Positions 59,826-64,000 of a stretch of 64,000 nucleotides of DNA are shown one piece after another. This stretch comes from Apostichopus japonicus (Eukaryota; Echinodermata; Holothuroidea; Aspidochirotida; Stichopodidae). Numbering within the stretch: the first letter of the stretch is position 1; the number at the start of each line of letters is the position of its first letter. The notes beneath the pieces are model-generated. The model was given only the letters and a program-made list of their open reading frames with translations, had not been told where the DNA came from and did no database searches. A program made the position numbers and the translations under genes. Location: NCBI RefSeq assembly GCF_037975245.1, contig NC_092563.1:9661001-9725000 (forward strand), given 5' to 3'.

Positions 59826-61740
59826 GTGAGTCTTGCGTTCTTCATAGAGACATCCATTCACTTTTCATTTGTTAAAGTTACCTTGCATTTGGTGTAACGT
59901 GCATGGGATTATGATTTTTAGTGTTAAATTATTTTGAGTTAATGTTGAGTTAATTATTAACTCGTTAATGGCTGCAACCTGGTGAGTATGCAAAATGAAA
60001 TAAAGATGTACATAGAAGTGAATGTATTATTTAGTATGTGAAATTAAAAAAGGTTCGGAGCTTAGTTTTCAATTAAAATTTATGCGAGCAGATTATAAAT
60101 TTATTTAATAATCTCTACGATTTCATCTGCAAGGTTTTATGGGTGACAAAGTTAACGAAGTAAACTGTTACGTTGTTCTATGACTAATTACATATACCAT
60201 TATAAGATACCGTACCATGTCACTCGTTGTTGATACTTGCTCTGCAAGATCACATGTGAATACATAATATGATAATGTTCTTGCGTGTAACGGGTATTAA
60301 GTATTAGTGGTTCTAGAAGCTGCATAATGAAAGTACTAACAGTCGGAATAATGGTTGCAAGCTTAACTGACCAACGGCATTTTCTTATAGGTTTTTTTCC
60401 TTGTAGTTTCAAGAAGATTCATGTTTACCTAAGGAAATTTAATTTAATTCGTGACTTTTGTCTCTTTGTTCATAAATTTCTCTTTATCTGTAAAAGTTGA
60501 ATTGATGAATTATCGTGCACGCCGCTGAAATGATTTCCTTTCTGGTGCTTATGCATCAATCAAGCCTTTGTAACAAAAAATACACACAAATCAGAAAGGT
60601 GAGACCTCTCCAGATGTTCTGAAAGTAAGTTTACATCTTTTCCCGTGTATAAAGATGATGTACCATTTCACTTCTTCTTTGCTTGTAAAGCGTTCAGTTT
60701 AATCACTGTTAAAGCTAAAGCTATAAGCAAGTAATGCATAATAATTATGCGTTATCAAATTATATGAAGATAGGGTGCCGTTATAATGATAAATCCCCCC
60801 CCCTCCCCAAGGATCAATTTCCGTGGAAACTATAGGTAATGCATTCATAGAAATAAAAAACCAACACATGTTCTATTAAATGCGATATAAGTACAGTCAA
60901 ATAACCGTCAGTTTCTCTGAAGCAACTGAAACACTGCATGCTGATTGGCATCGGGAAGACTGAGCCAGCGAATGAAATGACAACATCTTGAGTACTCCTC
61001 AAATTAACTAGAGTAGTAAACACTCAGTTGTTAGGATACAATGCATTCAAATTTCTTTCTTCAGTAAGACAGAGTAAACGATAAAGTTTTAAGCAATATA
61101 GACATTCAAAACAACTCAATCATCTCTGTAGACTAACTGTCTTTATTTTGATATTATTGTGTACAAATTTACCACATTAATATAAATAGATAAGAACTGT
61201 AACTGTGTAATACGTCCACGCCCTTCCGTGAGGAGTACTGTATAGGAATTACTCAGACTTTACAAAACGGAGTTATTGACCTGCTATTAATGTTTTAAGG
61301 TTGTGTAATTTCCTGGTTATAGTTTGTCAAATATTTTAACATACGAGATATTTTGTAACCATGCTTAACAAGCCTTACATTTATAATATTGTTGTATAGA
61401 AGTGTGTCGCAAAGATAGCGTCTTCGGCTGAGCGTGTCCTCCCATGTCGCGTAGCGTGTCTAATTGAAGTAAACGTCACCGATATAGAAACATGAATGGG
61501 ATTCTCCAAACTTTAATACAAACGAGGTTAATGTCATTGTACGGGACTAGAATGTAGTACAACATGGTAATGGCAGCAAACGATTTCACAATTTCCAACG
61601 TGAATTCAGTAAGATTCGATTAAGTAAGTTCTGTTTTTATTGCTTCATGGTCTTTCCTAAAGGTTTCAGTATTAGATAAAATATATATATATATAAGAAT
61701 TGAATGTGTAGCAAGTGGTATGACAGATATATAGTAATTC
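59826..61740 (+). other. Intron 1 of CAP locus 2, first part
   Basis: AT-rich with no recognised gene; includes a short (TA)n at 61682. Confidence 0.5.
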
Positions 61741-61744
61741 AATA

Positions 61745-61880
61745 AAGAATAACACACCAGAAAAATTCCACTTCACGACCGGTTTCGTCCTTTTGGGACT
61801 CATCAGGCGAAGGTAGGAATCGAACCCCGGATCTTCGTGTCACGAACCGAAGTCCGTACCACTCGACCACAGTGATTCTA
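61745..61880 (-). mobile_element. tRNA-derived SINE with hammerhead
   Basis: The minus strand has A box TGGTCGAGTGG (61869-61859) and B box GGTTCGATTCC (61826-61816), 33 bases apart, which are RNA polymerase III promoter elements of a tRNA-like head. The 3' end of the tRNA-like part runs straight into a hammerhead core. Outer limits are approximate. Confidence 0.7.
61771..61812 (-). ncRNA. Hammerhead ribozyme fused to tRNA-like sequence
   Basis: Minus strand: stem I CUUCGC/GUGAAG (6 bp, one G-U), core CUGAUGA, stem II GUCC/GGAC with loop CAAAA, core GAA, minimal stem III ACC/GGU, cleavage triplet GUC. Every invariant base is present. The 5' arm of stem I is also the 3' end of the tRNA-like region. 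Stem III has no loop, so cleavage would need a dimer or a circular/tandem transcript. Confidence 0.8.
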
Positions 61881-61916
61881 CTGGTTTGTTAAAGCGTATA
61901 AATTGGCTTTGAATAA

Positions 61917-61920
<4 letters not shown>

Positions 61921-61976
<56 letters not shown>
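61921..61976. repeat. (TA)n microsatellite
   Basis: About 28 TA units directly abutting the solo LTR. Confidence 0.95.
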
Positions 61977-61980
<4 letters not shown>

Positions 61981-63074
61981 ACGTTGGAATGCGAGAGGTC
62001 TCGATAATTAATATTTAACGAGACACAAGCCTGGGTTCGTTTTTGAGAGGAAAACAGACAAATTGACGAGTCTAGAGAATTTGAATGAGAACGTAAACTA
62101 TATTGAACAATGGAGTTTGAACCAACAACAACAAATGGTAATTACAAATATATAGAAAATTACTCACAAACTTAACAAGATAGGATACACTTTAAAACAC
62201 GCTGGTCTCTTCCAACGGCGATATCTCTCAGCGGCCACGACCTTGATGACGACGATTCTCGGTCCGTTGTACCGCGAAATTCACTGGTCCTCGACGAAGT
62301 TTCTCGCGATCCCAGAAACAGCAGTCACCTTCTTTCCGGCGATGCTCCAAAATAGAAGACGGACTTCCAGCCACAATCGAGTGAAGCACAAGTCGAACTT
62401 CTTGCCGACTAAATATTACCAGTCAGTCCAAAATCAGCTTTATAGCCACCAACTCCTGGCGTAACGAACTTCCTCAACGGAGACAGAAATTCTTCACCTT
62501 CTCCGAAATAAAGACTGGAAAACTGTAGTTTCACAGCAAAGTCCTCTTCAAACTTCTGAATGGAAGTGTAGAATCAATCTTGGTATCGATATCTCAATCC
62601 TTCAGAAACTACTGGTAGTTGAGCACTGACGATACATAGTAGAATGGTATAATATGTGTCGTCGCTTGTATTCGTTCAGAAACTGAGAAACTTTCCGATC
62701 TGGGCGGGTTTTTTTTCGATTCGCCATGTCAAGAATCATCTAGATCTTTCTCGATACACATGAGTAACAACCCGACCCAGTTTCTCCATTCGCGGAAGTC
62801 CTTTGCATATCTCGCGAACATTCCAGAGAATCCACGAAAATGTGTGCACAGCTTACACGCGATTTCACGTAAACCGACGTTAACCCGAGACCAGCGTGTC
62901 ATCATAAGGAATATACCAGAACAATTGTGTATTATAACATTCTGACACGGTAACCCGACCTAATTTCTCAAATATTGATTTATCACGTAGGCAATTTCAA
63001 ATACTTTCTATATTATAACATTAGGTTCCTTACTAGCAGTGACCAGCGTTAGGCTACAGTGGGCCCTCGTAACA
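61977..63074. mobile_element. Probable solo LTR (Ty3/gypsy-like)
   Basis: Begins TGTTACG and ends CGTAACA, the TG...CA format with inverted 7-base ends used by LTR retrotransposons. About 1.1 kb, inserted in TA repeats, so the target duplication (ATAT) is ambiguous. No gag or pol frame; a single LTR left by recombination is the simplest reading. Confidence 0.6.
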
Positions 63075-63300
63075 ATATATATGTATAATCTTACACATGT
63101 GTGAGTTTAGACATTATGTTAGCAGTGATTCATGCCTTCAGCAGTATATTTTGTGCAGCTAAAATTTCATTCCAATAACATTAAGGATATATCCATGTAT
63201 ATATTTAATCCGTCGATAGAGCAAAATCGTTATTTTATTAGGTTAACTTATTCCTTGATACATTTTGAATAATATTTATTACTATTTTATATGTCGACAG

Positions 63301-63552
63301 TTGTGGAGTTCCAAACTTGCAGAACAAGCACAGGAATGGAGTAATGGTTGTTTTTACGAACATCCCGACAAAAGTGTGCATCCAGATTACGTAGGAATTG
63401 GCCAGAATTTGTTCATTGCATGGCTAGATGAAGGAGGCGAAAATCCCCCGGTAGTGACCAAACCAGTTGATTTGTGGTATAACGAAGTGGGCGACTTCAG
63501 CTACCCCATGAACGCATGCAGAAAAGGAGCAGTTTGCGGCCATTATACTCAG
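63301..63552 (+). CDS. CAP locus 2, exon 2 (shared?)
   Basis: 84 codons, acceptor ATGTCGACAG, donor GTAAAC, phase 0 on both sides. Reads LWSSKLAEQAQEWSNGC, YVGIGQNLFIAWLDEGGENP, VDLWYNEVGDFSYPMNAC and ends VCGHYTQ: the second CAP helix, conserved Glu and second His. Homologous to exon 2 of CAP gene 1, with a seven-residue longer loop. Its phase and border fit all three upstream first exons. Exon 3 onward lies beyond the window. Confidence 0.88.
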
Positions 63553-63654
63553 GTAAACAAACAATCTAGAAACGAAAACCAAGTATACGCCATATGAATA
63601 TTCAAAAGGAGATGTAAAAGGTGAAAGACTCGACCTTTTGCGGTTGACTTGTGT

Positions 63655-64000
63655 CCCAAAATTAACGTTATTGTGTGTGTATGAGCCGATGATGCAATAG
63701 TTATCAATGAAGTCTACAGGTTAATGCAAATTAACGTTATTATATGGTGTATAAGCCGATGATACAATAGTTATCAATGAAGTCTACAGGTTAAAGCAAA
63801 TTAACGTTAATATGTGCTATCAAACAAGTATAACACATGGTTCTATTTCATAGAGTGCAATAGAGCGGATTTTGCATGCAATCGACGAGCAATTGACCAA
63901 TCAAATGGCCGGAATATAATTAGGTGTTGTATAAGTGTGTATAAGCCGATGATGCAATAGTTATCAATGAAGGCTACAAGTTAATGCAAATTAACGTTAA
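63655..64000. repeat. ~70-bp tandem repeat
   Basis: Units starting ATTAACGTTA at 63661, 63730 and 63800 share GCCGATGATGCAATAGTTAT CAATGAAG-type content. Another unit begins near 63935 and runs to the window end. It lies in the intron after CAP exon 2. Confidence 0.8.

Overview
This is a window of AT-rich, intron- and transposon-laden metazoan DNA. There are no bacterial-style operons. Coding sequence occurs as short exons with GT/AG borders separated by kilobases of repeats. The protein families (multi-exon CAP/SCP secreted proteins with EGF-like and ShKT tails), the mix of CR1/L2- and L1/Tx1-type LINEs, Penelope-like elements, hAT, Harbinger and YqaJ-type DNA transposons, and frequent 'taggcctaggcta' stretches suggest a marine invertebrate. 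An echinoderm is my best guess, but this is inference.

Region by region. 1-12.3 kb is mobile DNA: a 3-kb hAT-like element with 5-bp target duplications (830-3863) carrying a nested 9-bp-TSD element (2292-3037), a small MITE, a 4.4-kb element with perfect 31-bp inverted termini and an 8-bp duplication (6044-10484), and a Penelope-like 3' end with a hammerhead ribozyme (11.4-12.0 kb). 12.35-40.93 kb holds one complete eight-exon gene on the + strand. Its exons join in phase to a 280-residue secreted CAP protein with a cysteine-rich hinge, an EGF-like module and a C-terminal ShKT module. Its introns hold a LINE split by a Harbinger-type MITE, a YqaJ-linked DNA transposon remnant, a 30-bp minisatellite entered by two inverted ~5.05-kb transposons with TA duplications, and a second copy of the 5-bp-TSD hAT-like family.

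41.4-54.5 kb is intergenic: a Penelope-like endonuclease remnant flanked by inverted terminal segments that each carry a hammerhead ribozyme, microsatellites, an L1/Tx1-like LINE 3' end, a hAT MITE and a degraded CR1/L2-like LINE.

54.6-63.6 kb is a second CAP locus. Three successive, non-identical first exons each encode a signal peptide, an acidic propeptide and the start of the CAP domain. Each ends in a phase-0 donor and has a TATA-like box. They are followed by only one recognisable second exon (63301-63552). This looks like alternative promoters/first exons feeding a shared body, or a cluster of partial duplicates; the rest of the gene lies beyond the window. The intron before exon 2 contains a tRNA-like SINE fused to a hammerhead ribozyme and a solo LTR.

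The two CAP loci are the only convincing host genes. Both encode predicted secreted, disulfide-rich proteins, and their expansion in tandem is typical of fast-evolving extracellular defence or signalling families. All functional statements are based on sequence reading only.
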